Positions 8,001 through 16,113 of a stretch of DNA of 64,000 nt are shown in pieces. Position 1 is the stretch's first letter; every line of letters begins with the position of its first letter. The stretch lies in the NCBI GenBank assembly GCA_900540905.1, contig UQHR01000005.1, forward strand, positions 20,585 through 84,584, in the 5' to 3' direction. Made by a program: the position numbers and the translations under genes. The DNA comes from an uncultured Collinsella sp. (GTDB lineage Bacteria; Actinomycetota; Coriobacteriia; Coriobacteriales; Coriobacteriaceae). Under the pieces are notes generated by a model that had not been told where the DNA came from, made no database searches, and worked only from the letters and a program-made list of their open reading frames with translations.

Positions 8001-8105
8001 GGAAGCCCCGGACACGCCGGGAGGGGTTATCAAAGCGAACATCCCGCAGCCGCAAAGCGGCGAGGACGTTCGCGTGATAACCCCGCAGGCGTGTCCGGGG
8101 CTTCC
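8001..8105. repeat. 105-bp imperfect palindrome between prs and pth
   Basis: The outer arms GGAAGCCCCGGACACGCC (8001-8018) and their exact complement (8088-8105) are followed inward by further pairing: GGGGTTATCA (8023-8032) with TGATAACCCC (8075-8084) and CGAAC with GTTCG. The loop is near 8041-8067. It begins 23 bases past the prs stop. No T-run follows on either strand, so it is not a simple terminator. Confidence 0.8.
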
Positions 8106-8128
8106 GGAGGGATGCGAGGGTCGAGCGG

Positions 8129-9115
8129 CTACAGCGCGAAGTCGCCGCCGACGAGCGTGGAGACGGGCTCCTCGTGGTAAACGGCGGAGATGGCCTGAGC
8201 GAACTCCTCGGCGACCGAGATGGTCTTGATCTTGCCGCCGACCTCGACGGGAATGGCGTCGGTGACGACGCACTCGACGATCGGGGCGTCGTTCAGACGC
8301 TCGATGGCCGGACCGGAGAAGATGCCGTGGGTGGCGCAGACGTAGATGTCGCCGGCGCCCATAGCCTTGAGCTCCTTGACGTTGGCGCACAGGGTGCCAG
8401 CGGTGTCGATCATGTCGTCGTTGATGATGCAGGTCTTGCCCTTGATGTCACCGATGATGCCCATGACCTCGGCGGCGTTGTGGCGCGGACGGCCCTTGTG
8501 GGCGATGGCCAGGTCGCAGCCGAGCATGTCGGACAGCTTCTTGGCGGCCTTGGCGCGGCCCACATCGGGGGAGACGACAACCAGGTTGTCGGTGTCGAAG
8601 TGCATGTCGTTGTAGTACTGGCCAAACAGCGGCAGTGCGGACAGGTGGTTAACCGGGATATCGAAGAAGCCCTGGATCTGGCCCTGGTGCAGGTCGAGGG
8701 TGATGATGCGGTTGACGCCGGCGCGCTCGAGCAGATTGGCGACGAGGCGGGCGGTGATGGGCTCACGCGGGCCGGCCTTGCGGTCCTGGCGGGCATAGCC
8801 GTAGTGGGTGATGACGGCGGTGATGGAGCGGGCGGATGCGCGCTTGGCAGCGTCGGTGGCGATGAGCAGCTCCATGAGCATGTCGTTGACGTTGCCGCCG
8901 GCCACGGACTGAATCAGGAAGACGTCGGCGCCGCGGACGGTCTCGTCGTAGCGGGCGTAAATCTCACCGTTGGCGAACTGCTTTAGCGTAAGGCCCGAAA
9001 GCTCGACCCCAAGGTACTCAGCAATCTTCTGAGCGAGGGGACGGTTGGAGGAACCGGAATACACGCGGATGGACTTGCGCATATTCTCCGACTTCTCGGG
9101 ATCATTAATCGGCAT
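8129..9115 (-). CDS. prs: Ribose-phosphate pyrophosphokinase (PRPP synthetase)
   Basis: A 328-residue enzyme making PRPP from ribose 5-phosphate and ATP for nucleotide, His and Trp synthesis. Visible landmarks are RVYSGSSNRPLAQKIAEYLG at the N-terminus, the ATP-site region YARQDRKAGPREPITARLVA, LDLHQGQIQGFF, the flexible loop VSPDVGRAKAAKKL and the PRPP-binding DDMIDTAGTL. Length is normal for class I enzymes. ATG 9115 has AAAGGAGAAGG just upstream. glmU lies upstream on the same strand but a terminator at 9257-9290 separates them. Confidence 0.96.
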   Translation of the reverse strand: MPINDPEKSENMRKSIRVYSGSSNRPLAQKIAEYLGVELSGLTLKQFANGEIYARYDETVRGADVFLIQSVAGGNVNDMLMELLIATDAAKRASARSITAVITHYGYARQDRKAGPREPITARLVANLLERAGVNRIITLDLHQGQIQGFFDIPVNHLSALPLFGQYYNDMHFDTDNLVVVSPDVGRAKAAKKLSDMLGCDLAIAHKGRPRHNAAEVMGIIGDIKGKTCIINDDMIDTAGTLCANVKELKAMGAGDIYVCATHGIFSGPAIERLNDAPIVECVVTDAIPVEVGGKIKTISVAEEFAQAISAVYHEEPVSTLVGGDFAL

Positions 9116-9256
9116 TACCCTTCTCCTTTATATCGAATGCCATATAGATGCCTTGTTGCATTGTAACCGCGCGACGGGGTTTATCGAGTCCTGATAACGT
9201 CTTTACCGCCAACGGACACGAACCGACCACTCATCCGGTTGCGCAGGTCACGATAG

Positions 9257-9290
9257 AAAAAGGAGCCGCCCCCATGGAGCAGCTCCTTTT
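9257..9290 (-). terminator. Rho-independent terminator of glmU
   Basis: AAAAGGAGC (9258-9266) pairs with GCTCCTTTT (9282-9290). On the minus strand the stem ends in TTTTTC. It lies directly downstream of the glmU stop and upstream of prs. Confidence 0.85.
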
Positions 9291-9305
9291 GTGCTTGGTA
9301 AAACG

Positions 9306-10718
9306 TTATACCTCGTCGTCCTCGTGCAGGCGGCGGCGGTAATCGGCGGCCCAGCCCTCAATATTTACCTGACGGGCGCGGCCCAGACCAAGTGCGTCGG
9401 CCGGGACCGGCTCGGTGATGACGGAGCCGGCGGCCACGAGTGCGCCGTCGCCGATCTGGGCGGGCGCGACCATCATGGTGTCGGAGCCAATGAAGGCGTC
9501 CTTGCCGATGACGGTCTTGTGCTTGTGCACGCCATCGTAGTTGCAGGTGATGGAGCCCGCGCCCACGTTGACGCCGGAGCCCATGGTGGTGTCGCCGATG
9601 TAGGACAGGTGCGGCACCTTGGAGCCCTCGCCGATCGTGGACTTCTTGATCTCCACGTGCGTGCCGGCCTTGGAGCCGTCGAGCATGTGGGTGCCCGGGC
9701 GCAGGTAGGCGCGCGGGCCGCAGTCGACACCGTTCTCGATGACGGCCTCAATGGCGATGGTCTCATCGATGACGCAGCCGCTACCGACGGTGGTGTCGGT
9801 GAGGCGGCTGTTGGGACCGAGCTGGCACTCCTCGCCCACGGTGACGTGGCCGATCAGGTGCGTCTGCGGCCACACGACGGTATCGCGGCCGATGGTGGCA
9901 TCGGGGCCGATCCAGGCCTGCGTGGGGTCGATGAAGGTAACGCCCTCGGCCATCCAGTGCTCGTTGATGCGGTCGCGCGCGATGGCGGTGAGCTGTGCGA
10001 GCTGGATGCGGCTGTTGACGCCCAGGCCGTCGCGGTAGTCGTCGCAGTGGAAGATGGAGACAGCCTGGCCGTGGCCTTTGAGGATCTCGAGCATGTCGGG
10101 CAGGTAGTACTCGGATTGCGCGTTGTCGTTGCCGATCTCGTTAATGTGGGCGGCGAGCTGCGCGCCGTCAAAGGCGTAGCAGCCGGCGTTGCACTCCAGC
10201 AGCGTGGCGGCCTGCTCGGGCGTGCAGTCCTTCTGCTCGATGATGCGCTCAATCTGGCCGTCGGCGCCCAGCTTGATGCGGCCGTAACCGAAGGGGTCGG
10301 GCGGGGTCATGGTCATGACGGTGCAGGCGAGCTCGCCGGTAGCGACGGTCTGCGCGAACTTGGCGACGGTGTCGGCGGTGATGAGCGGCAGGTCGCCGTT
10401 GAGCACGACGACAGGGCCCTGCGTGATGCCGCAGGCCTCGAGCGCGACCTTTACGGCGTGGCCGGTGCCCAGGCGCTCGGTCTGCTCGACGCACTCGACC
10501 TTGGTGGCGCTGTTGGCGTAGGCGCCGTCGATAAGGGCGCGCATCTCGTCGGCGTGGCTGCCGATGACGACCACGACGCGGCTGCAGCCGGCCTTGATGG
10601 TAGCGTCGACGATCCACTGGACCATGGGCTTACCCAGGATCTTGTGCGAAACCTTGCAGTGGTTCGACTTCATGCGGGTGCCCTCGCCGGCGGCGAGGAT
10701 AATTGCGGTTGCGTCCAT
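9306..10718 (-). CDS. glmU: Bifunctional UDP-GlcNAc pyrophosphorylase / glucosamine-1-P acetyltransferase
   Basis: A 470-residue enzyme for the last two steps to UDP-GlcNAc, the precursor of peptidoglycan. The N-terminal uridylyltransferase shows LAAGEGTRMKS and the LNGDLPLI metal site. The C-terminal half is a left-handed beta helix of hexapeptide repeats (PDATIGRDTVVWP, VNVGAGSITCNYDG). I chose the ATG at 10718, with CAGGAGA just upstream, giving the usual length. A longer frame to 10772 lacks a ribosome site. It appears to be monocistronic, ending in a clear terminator. Confidence 0.96.
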   Translation of the reverse strand: MDATAIILAAGEGTRMKSNHCKVSHKILGKPMVQWIVDATIKAGCSRVVVVIGSHADEMRALIDGAYANSATKVECVEQTERLGTGHAVKVALEACGITQGPVVVLNGDLPLITADTVAKFAQTVATGELACTVMTMTPPDPFGYGRIKLGADGQIERIIEQKDCTPEQAATLLECNAGCYAFDGAQLAAHINEIGNDNAQSEYYLPDMLEILKGHGQAVSIFHCDDYRDGLGVNSRIQLAQLTAIARDRINEHWMAEGVTFIDPTQAWIGPDATIGRDTVVWPQTHLIGHVTVGEECQLGPNSRLTDTTVGSGCVIDETIAIEAVIENGVDCGPRAYLRPGTHMLDGSKAGTHVEIKKSTIGEGSKVPHLSYIGDTTMGSGVNVGAGSITCNYDGVHKHKTVIGKDAFIGSDTMMVAPAQIGDGALVAAGSVITEPVPADALGLGRARQVNIEGWAADYRRRLHEDDEV

Positions 10719-10903
10719 GTGATCTCCTGTTACGTTATAGAGACGTGTGTTTGGAAACGATACACGGCGCAATATGATACCGCAGGCATATGATGAGCGC
10801 GTAACGATTGATGCGCGGCAGCTGAGGCTTGGGCCGGCGGTACGGCGTTTGCGCTGGTTGTGTATGGTGGCGGCGCTGCGGCGTTGACGTTTTGAGCGAG
10901 GGG

Positions 10904-11803
10904 ATGGTGGTGCCCGTGGATATCATGCGAGAGGAATCGGGCAACGGACCCGTCGCGGCGTTCTCGATGTCGCATCCGGCGGTGCCGGCACTCTATATAG
11001 TGCTGACGCTGGGGCTCACCATGTTCTCGATGCAGCCGGTGCTGATTGCGCTGTCACTTGCGGGCGGGCTGGCGTATGGATTTGCGACGCGTGGGGCTGC
11101 CCGCACGCTGGGCGCACTCCGCTGGCAGCTGCCGGTGATTTTGATTATCGCGCTGGTCAATCCACTGTTTAGCGCTTCGGGTTCGACGGAGCTGTTTCGT
11201 ATTGGCATGCGTGCGGTGTATCTAGAGAGCATGGTTTACGGCCTGTGCATGGGCGGGCTGTTTGTGGCGAGCGTGCTGTGGTTTGAGGCCGCGGCGTCGA
11301 TGCTCGAATACGACAAGGTGCTCGCGCTGCTGGGTAATGCCGCGCCGGTGATCGCGCTCATGATCTCGATGTGCATGAGGCTTATCCCGCAGTTTTTGCG
11401 CCGCGGTCGTACGGTGCTGGCGGTGCAGGATGCGATCGATGCACCGGGCCGCGCGCCGGCCGACCCCGTGCGCTCGCGCCTGCGGGCATCGAGTGTGTTG
11501 ATGGGCTGGGGCATGGAAGATTCGCTGGAGCGCGCGGACGCGATGCGCTCGCGCGGGTGGGGTGCCGCGACGCGTCGTACGACGTATGCGCGGTATCGGC
11601 TGGGGCGCGGCGATGTTGCCGCGCTGGTTGGGCTTGCACTGTTTGGCGTGGTCACGGTGACAGTGGCGTGGACCGCGACGACGCAGTATTCGTTTTATCC
11701 TCAGCTCTTGGTGCCGGCGCCGTGGCCGGGCTATGTTGTGTACGCTGCCTGGATGGTGCTGCCTTGCGCGTTGCACGCGATTGATGAGAAGAGGTTTGGC
11801 TGA
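10904..11803 (+). CDS. ECF transporter transmembrane subunit (EcfT)
   Basis: The T component of an energy-coupling-factor vitamin transporter, about 299 residues. Hydrophobic helices fill the N-terminal two thirds. The conserved helix that couples to the ATPases carries LERADAMRSRGWG, the Ala-Arg-Gly type motif of this family. The exact start is uncertain: ATG 10904 is close to AGGGG, while GTG 10910 has better spacing and ATG 10925 is also possible. The double ATPase follows with a one-base overlap, and an S component follows that, so this is a complete group-I ECF module. Confidence 0.85.
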   Translation: MVVPVDIMREESGNGPVAAFSMSHPAVPALYIVLTLGLTMFSMQPVLIALSLAGGLAYGFATRGAARTLGALRWQLPVILIIALVNPLFSASGSTELFRIGMRAVYLESMVYGLCMGGLFVASVLWFEAAASMLEYDKVLALLGNAAPVIALMISMCMRLIPQFLRRGRTVLAVQDAIDAPGRAPADPVRSRLRASSVLMGWGMEDSLERADAMRSRGWGAATRRTTYARYRLGRGDVAALVGLALFGVVTVTVAWTATTQYSFYPQLLVPAPWPGYVVYAAWMVLPCALHAIDEKRFG

Positions 11804-13446
11804 TGGCTCGGTTGGACGGGAGCATGGTGTCGGGCGCGGCGTGCGGCCCGGATATGCCGGCGATTGAGGTGCGGAGCCTGAGCTTTGCCTACCCCGATGC
11901 TGATGCTGCGGTGCTCGAGGGGCTCGACTGGTCTGTTTCCCAAGGTGCGTTTGCACTGCTTGTTGGCGGTACCGGTTCGGGCAAGTCGACGCTGCTGTCG
12001 CTGCTCAAGCCCGAGATCGCGCCTGCGGGTACGCGCTCCGGCGAGCTGCGCGTGCTGGGCGAGCCCGTCGCTGACATGGATGTGCGGGCATCGGCGGAGC
12101 GCGTGGGCTATGTGTTCCAGGATCCCGAGAACCAGATTGTGTGCGAGACCGTGTGGCACGAGATGGCGTTTGGCCTAGAGAATCTGGGTGTGTCGCGCGA
12201 CGAGATGCGCCGCCGTGTTGCCGAGACCAGCTATTTCTTTGGGCTGGAAGATTGGCTTCATCGCGATACCGACACGCTTTCGGGTGGCCGCAAGCAGCTG
12301 CTGTCGTTGGCGGCCGTCCTGGCGCTGCGTCCGCGTGTGCTGCTACTCGACGAGCCCACGTCTCAGCTCGATCCCGTTGTCGAGAAGAATTTCCTGCACG
12401 CGCTGTTTCGTGTGAATCGCGAGCTGGGCTGCACGGTTGTTGTGGCGACGCATCAGCCGCGCCCAATGCTCGAATACGCGACGTGTGCGTACCGGATTGA
12501 GGACGGTCGCGTGCGCGAGGTGACGGATATGGCTTCTTTGGGACGCCGAGAATCGCTGTTTTCCGATGACATGTTGGGGTGGGGTGCCATCCGATGTGCA
12601 AATAAAGGAGTATTCAGCAGGCGTGAGGACAATTTGGGCTCTCTGGAGCCGCCCGGGGACGTATCGAGCGCGAAAAAAAGTTCGGAATTGGACAAATCGT
12701 CCGAATTTGTGGCGCAAACGTCGCTCGAGAACGGCTCGGAAGCCTTCTCGCGCACGGATGGAAGCAGAATACTCCAAAAAATGCACGGCGGGTCGGCTAC
12801 CACCCTGTCGGAAGGCTGGTTTCGCTACGATCGAGCGTCCGGCTGGGTGCTGCGCGGGCTCGATGCGTCGTTTTCGGCTGGCGCGGTGCATGCGGTTGTG
12901 GGCGGTAACGGATGCGGTAAGTCGACGATGCTTTCAGTGCTGGCGAAGACCGCCAAGCTGCAGCGCGGCCGCATGGTGCGCGGGGCGGCCTCGGCTGCGC
13001 TGCTGCCGCAGAACCCCAAGGCCCTGCTGGTTGCCGAGACGGTGTGCGACGAGCTGATGGAATGGGCCTCGACCTGCGGATATGACGAGGCCGCAGCACG
13101 GGAGCAGACAGCGCGCCTGGGTCTGGCGGGCTTGGAGGCGCGTCACCCGTACGATCTTTCGGGCGGTCAGTGCCAGCTGCTTGCGTTGGCAAAGCTGCTG
13201 TTGATTGGCCCCGAGCTGCTATTGCTCGATGAGCCCACCAAGGGTTTGGACCTGGCCAGCCGCCGCATCATCGCCCGTGCCCTGCGTGACCATGCGAAGG
13301 CTGGCGGCACCGTCATCATGGCCACGCACGATTTGGACTTTGCCGAGCAGGCAGCCGACGACGTCGCCATGATGTTTGACGGCGAGATTGCCTGCATGGA
13401 GCCCCCGGCAGATTTCTTTGCCGACAACGTGTTCTACAGGGCGTGA
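11803..13446 (+). CDS. ECF transporter double ATPase (two ABC domains in one chain)
   Basis: A 547-residue protein holding both ATPases that are separate EcfA and EcfA' chains in many ECF systems. Domain 1 has Walker A GGTGSGKST (55-63), signature LSGGRKQL and Walker B LLLDEPTSQLD. Domain 2 has GGNGCGKST (367-375), LSGGQCQL and LLLDEPTKGLD. Both switch histidines are present (VATHQP, MATHDLD). The linker, about residues 265-328, is Ser/Glu/Lys rich and coincides with a repeat-like DNA element at 12596-12786 bounded by short inverted repeats. The start overlaps the ecfT stop by one base. Fused ATPases are known in actinobacteria; the inserted linker is the odd feature. Confidence 0.88.
   Translation: MARLDGSMVSGAACGPDMPAIEVRSLSFAYPDADAAVLEGLDWSVSQGAFALLVGGTGSGKSTLLSLLKPEIAPAGTRSGELRVLGEPVADMDVRASAERVGYVFQDPENQIVCETVWHEMAFGLENLGVSRDEMRRRVAETSYFFGLEDWLHRDTDTLSGGRKQLLSLAAVLALRPRVLLLDEPTSQLDPVVEKNFLHALFRVNRELGCTVVVATHQPRPMLEYATCAYRIEDGRVREVTDMASLGRRESLFSDDMLGWGAIRCANKGVFSRREDNLGSLEPPGDVSSAKKSSELDKSSEFVAQTSLENGSEAFSRTDGSRILQKMHGGSATTLSEGWFRYDRASGWVLRGLDASFSAGAVHAVVGGNGCGKSTMLSVLAKTAKLQRGRMVRGAASAALLPQNPKALLVAETVCDELMEWASTCGYDEAAAREQTARLGLAGLEARHPYDLSGGQCQLLALAKLLLIGPELLLLDEPTKGLDLASRRIIARALRDHAKAGGTVIMATHDLDFAEQAADDVAMMFDGEIACMEPPADFFADNVFYRA
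12596..12786. repeat. Repeat-like insertion inside the double-ATPase linker
   Basis: Near its ends, GTGCA (12596-12600) and GGAGTATTCAGC (12607-12618) face GCAGAATACTCC (12764-12775) and TGCAC (12782-12786) in inverted orientation; only one base of the 12-mer differs. Inside is a stem-loop GTTCGGA...TCCGAAT around 12680-12705. The stretch is more A/T- and Ser/Lys-coding than its surroundings and keeps the reading frame open. Confidence 0.6.
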
Positions 13447-13450
13447 TGGG

Positions 13451-14164
13451 ATGACGGACTGTCGTTTCTCGCGCTTGCTTGCAAAACTGGAGGTCCCGCT
13501 GTTGTTGGCGGTGCCGGCGGTGATGGCTGCGGCGTTGCTGTCGGGTGTTGGGCAGGCAGCGTTGGCCATGCTGGTTGTGGTGGCGCTGGTGCTCGCACTG
13601 TTCTTTGCGGGTTACGAGGCATCTCGTCCGGGTTTGCGCCAGATTATGCCCACGCTGGTGCTGGCGGCGCTGGCGGCGGCGGGGCGCATCCTGTTTGGGC
13701 CCATTCCCGACTTTAAACCGGTGAGCGCCATCGCCATTATCGCGGGGGCGACGCTTGGTCGCCGCAATGGTTTTATGGTTGGCGCGCTGGCGGCGCTGAC
13801 CAGCAATTTCTTTTTTGGACAGGGCATGTGGACACCGTGGCAGATGTATGCCTGGGGCCTGGTTGGCTATGTTGGCGGTGCGCTGGCGCATGCCGGTGCG
13901 TTCGACCGTGCGGATGGAACCGTGCGCATGCCGGCGCTACTGACCTACGGCTTTGCTTCGGGTTTGCTGTACGGCGTGGTGATCAACGCGTATGACATCA
14001 TTGGTTTTGTGCAGCCGCTTACTTGGGCGGGTGCCGTGGCGCGTCTTGCCACGGCAGTGCCGTTCGATATTACGCACGGCTTTGCGACCTGCGTGTTCTT
14101 GGCCGCCTTGTACAAGCCTTGGTGCCGTCGCATTAACCGTGTCGTCGTGAAATACGGGCTGTAA
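13451..14164 (+). CDS. ECF transporter substrate-specific (S) component
   Basis: A 237-residue membrane protein with about six hydrophobic helices. The segment PDFKPVSAIAIIAGATLGRR followed by TSNFFFGQGMWTPWQMYAWG is typical of an S-component subgroup that captures a vitamin or precursor. The substrate cannot be read from the sequence. ATG 13451 lies five bases after the double-ATPase stop, with GATGGG as a weak ribosome site. Together with the two genes before it this makes a dedicated transporter. No riboswitch is apparent upstream that would name the substrate. Confidence 0.82.
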   Translation: MTDCRFSRLLAKLEVPLLLAVPAVMAAALLSGVGQAALAMLVVVALVLALFFAGYEASRPGLRQIMPTLVLAALAAAGRILFGPIPDFKPVSAIAIIAGATLGRRNGFMVGALAALTSNFFFGQGMWTPWQMYAWGLVGYVGGALAHAGAFDRADGTVRMPALLTYGFASGLLYGVVINAYDIIGFVQPLTWAGAVARLATAVPFDITHGFATCVFLAALYKPWCRRINRVVVKYGL

Positions 14165-14189
14165 GGCATTTCGCGTTTCCTCGCGAACT

Positions 14190-14250
14190 TGCGGTGGAAT
14201 AGTTCTCGTTTTTGGCTATTTGCTGCCCAAACAGGAACTATTCCACCGCA
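14190..14250. repeat. Hairpin with 16-bp perfect stem, GGAATAG core
   Basis: TGCGGTGGAATAGTTC (14190-14205) and its exact complement (14235-14250) enclose a 29-base loop that can extend the pairing through TTTTTGG/CCAAA. It lies between the convergent ecfS and xthA genes, 26 bases past the ecfS stop. The arms share GGAATAG/CTATTCC with the three palindromes around the ATPase gene at 18.8 kb. No T-run follows. Confidence 0.75.
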
Positions 14251-14312
14251 GCTTATAGGGGGAGAGGGGTCACATGATCTGTTTTCCTCCGTCCCCCAGG
14301 AATTACTTGGGG

Positions 14313-15131
14313 CTAGAGCTCTAGCGTGAGGGTGACGGGGCAGTGGTCACTGCCAAAGATGTCGCCGCGGATACCGGTGTCGCGTACGTTGTCGGCGATT
14401 GCGTCGCTTACCAGGAAGTAGTCGATGCGCCAGCCTGCGTTGTTCTTGCGGGCATTAAAGCGGTAGCTCCACCAGCTGTAGACGCCCTCGACGTCGGGGT
14501 TTGCCGCGCGCCAGGTATCGGTAAACCCGGCGTTGAGCAGCTCGGTAAACTTGCCGCGTTCTTCGTCCGAAAAGCCGGCGTTGCCGCGGTTGGACTTGGG
14601 GTTCTTAAGGTCGATCTCCTCGTGTGCCACGTTAAAGTCGCCGCAAGTTACGACGGGCTTGCCGGTCTCGCGCTCAAGCGCGCTCAAAAAGCCGCGGTAG
14701 GCATCGTCCCAGGCCATGCGCACATCGATGCGCGCGAGTTCGTTTTGCGCGTTGGGCGTGTAGACATCCACAAACCAAAACTTGTCGAACTCGAGCGCAC
14801 AGACGCGGCCCTCGGTTGCGGCTTGGGCGACGAGTACGGTCGCCTCGCCCTCGCCGGCGTAGGGTAGCAGCGCGTCGGCGTGCAGCACGCGCAGCGGTTC
14901 CTGGCGGCTAAAGACCGCAGTGCCCGAATAGCCTTTACGCTCGGCGTAGCTCCAGGTTTGGTGATAGCCGGGCAGGTCAATATCAACCTGGCCTTCTTGC
15001 AGCTTGGTCTCTTGCAGCGCCAGGATATCGACGTCGAGTTCTTGCGCGATCTGGATAAAGCTCGGGTCCTTTTTGAGCACGGCGCGCAGGCCGTTGACGT
15101 TCCACGAGGCGAAAGTGTAAGTCTGAGGCAT
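14313..15131 (-). CDS. xthA: Exodeoxyribonuclease III / AP endonuclease
   Basis: A 272-residue DNA-repair nuclease of the endonuclease/exonuclease/phosphatase fold, cutting at abasic sites. Visible landmarks are SWNVNGLRAVLKK, ILALQETKLQ with the metal-binding Glu, GYSGTAVFSR, TCGDFNVAHEEIDL with the catalytic Asp/Asn pair, RIDYFLVSD and the terminal GSDHCPV with the catalytic His. Length is normal. A GAAAGGA site precedes the ATG. It is divergent from the sirtuin gene, with 135 bases between the two starts. Confidence 0.95.
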   Translation of the reverse strand: MPQTYTFASWNVNGLRAVLKKDPSFIQIAQELDVDILALQETKLQEGQVDIDLPGYHQTWSYAERKGYSGTAVFSRQEPLRVLHADALLPYAGEGEATVLVAQAATEGRVCALEFDKFWFVDVYTPNAQNELARIDVRMAWDDAYRGFLSALERETGKPVVTCGDFNVAHEEIDLKNPKSNRGNAGFSDEERGKFTELLNAGFTDTWRAANPDVEGVYSWWSYRFNARKNNAGWRIDYFLVSDAIADNVRDTGIRGDIFGSDHCPVTLTLEL

Positions 15132-15266
15132 GGTGTCCTTTCGACGGGGTTGGCAGGCTTAAGATTAGCGCAACAGGGGCGGGGTGGGCTCCGCGCATGC
15201 TGACTTAAAGGACGCATGCTGGGACGTCGCTCAACGCTGCCCGACCAACATGGACGGAGGACAAAC

Positions 15267-16019
15267 ATGACGCAAGCGATAACAGATCCCAAGCAGGCCT
15301 CCGCCGCGCTGGCGGAGCTGTTCAATACCCACGAGCGCGTGGTGTTCTTTGGCGGCGCGGGCGTTTCCACGGCAAGCGGCATTCCCGATTTCCGCAGCGT
15401 GGACGGCCTGTATCACCAGCAGTTTTCCTATCCGCCCGAGACCATGCTCTCGCATAGCTTTTACGAGGCGCATCCGGCCGAGTTCTTCGACTTCTACCGC
15501 ACCAAGATGATCGCGCCTGGCGCCAAGCCCAACCGCTGCCACACCAAGCTGGCCGAGCTGGAACGCGCGGGCAAGCTCAGTGCCGTGGTGACGCAAAACA
15601 TCGACGGCCTGCACCAGGCGGCCGGCTCGCAGCGCGTGTTCGAGCTGCATGGCTCGGTCCACCGCAATATCTGCCAGGCGTGCGGCGCGGTCTATGGTGC
15701 CGATTGGATTTGCGCGCGCGAGCACGAGGATGCCGCGGGCGTGCCCGTGTGTCCCGTGTGCGGCGGCCGCATCAAGCCCGACGTGGTGCTCTACGAAGAG
15801 CCGCTCGACGAGCGCGTGCTCACCGGCGCCGTTGCCGCCATTGCCGCGGCCGATGCCCTCATCGTGGGCGGAACCTCGCTCGTGGTGTACCCGGCGGCGG
15901 GCCTCACGCGCTACTTTACCGGCGATACGCTGGCCATTTGCAATTTGGCGCCCACCGATCAGGATGCAAATGCCGACCTGCTGATTTCTTGCGACATCGC
16001 GGCCGCGTTTGCGTTCTAG
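15267..16019 (+). CDS. cobB: NAD-dependent protein deacylase (sirtuin)
   Basis: A 250-residue Sir2-family enzyme that removes acyl groups from lysines using NAD. The NAD-binding GAGVSTASGIPDFRS (about 30-44), TQNIDGLH (109-116), catalytic His128 in ELHGSVH, and the zinc Cys quartet (136, 139, 162, 165) are all present. The zinc ribbon and the lack of long extensions fit the bacterial CobB type. ATG 15267 has GGAGGA upstream; longer in-frame starts exist but have no ribosome site. A TACAAT box just after its stop probably belongs to the folate operon. Confidence 0.94.
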   Translation: MTQAITDPKQASAALAELFNTHERVVFFGGAGVSTASGIPDFRSVDGLYHQQFSYPPETMLSHSFYEAHPAEFFDFYRTKMIAPGAKPNRCHTKLAELERAGKLSAVVTQNIDGLHQAAGSQRVFELHGSVHRNICQACGAVYGADWICAREHEDAAGVPVCPVCGGRIKPDVVLYEEPLDERVLTGAVAAIAAADALIVGGTSLVVYPAAGLTRYFTGDTLAICNLAPTDQDANADLLISCDIAAAFAF

Positions 16020-16039
16020 CCCGCGTGCGCGGATACAAT
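16009..16039 (+). promoter_or_regulatory. Possible promoter of the folate operon
   Basis: TTGCGT (16009-16014) and TACAAT (16034-16039) are separated by 19 bases, slightly longer than ideal. They overlap the end of cobB. Confidence 0.4.
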
Positions 16040-16061
16040 AGAAAGACTGATTGCAAAGCGA

Positions 16062-16094
16062 CCCCGCCGCCAGCGCCCGAGCGCGGCGGCGGGG
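16062..16094 (+). other. GC hairpin in the folP-folK leader
   Basis: CCCCGCCGCC (16062-16071) pairs with GGCGGCGGGG (16085-16094). It lies just before the ribosome site of folP-folK. It may end cobB transcripts or limit read-through; the following CATTTTAG is a poor T-run. Confidence 0.5.
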
Positions 16095-16113
16095 GCATTT
16101 TAGGAGGATGTTC

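Noticed and set aside
9291..10793. 500-codon open frame antisense to glmU
   Set aside because: glmU is certain by motifs; the other strand is a shadow with Asp/Val/Gly-rich composition.
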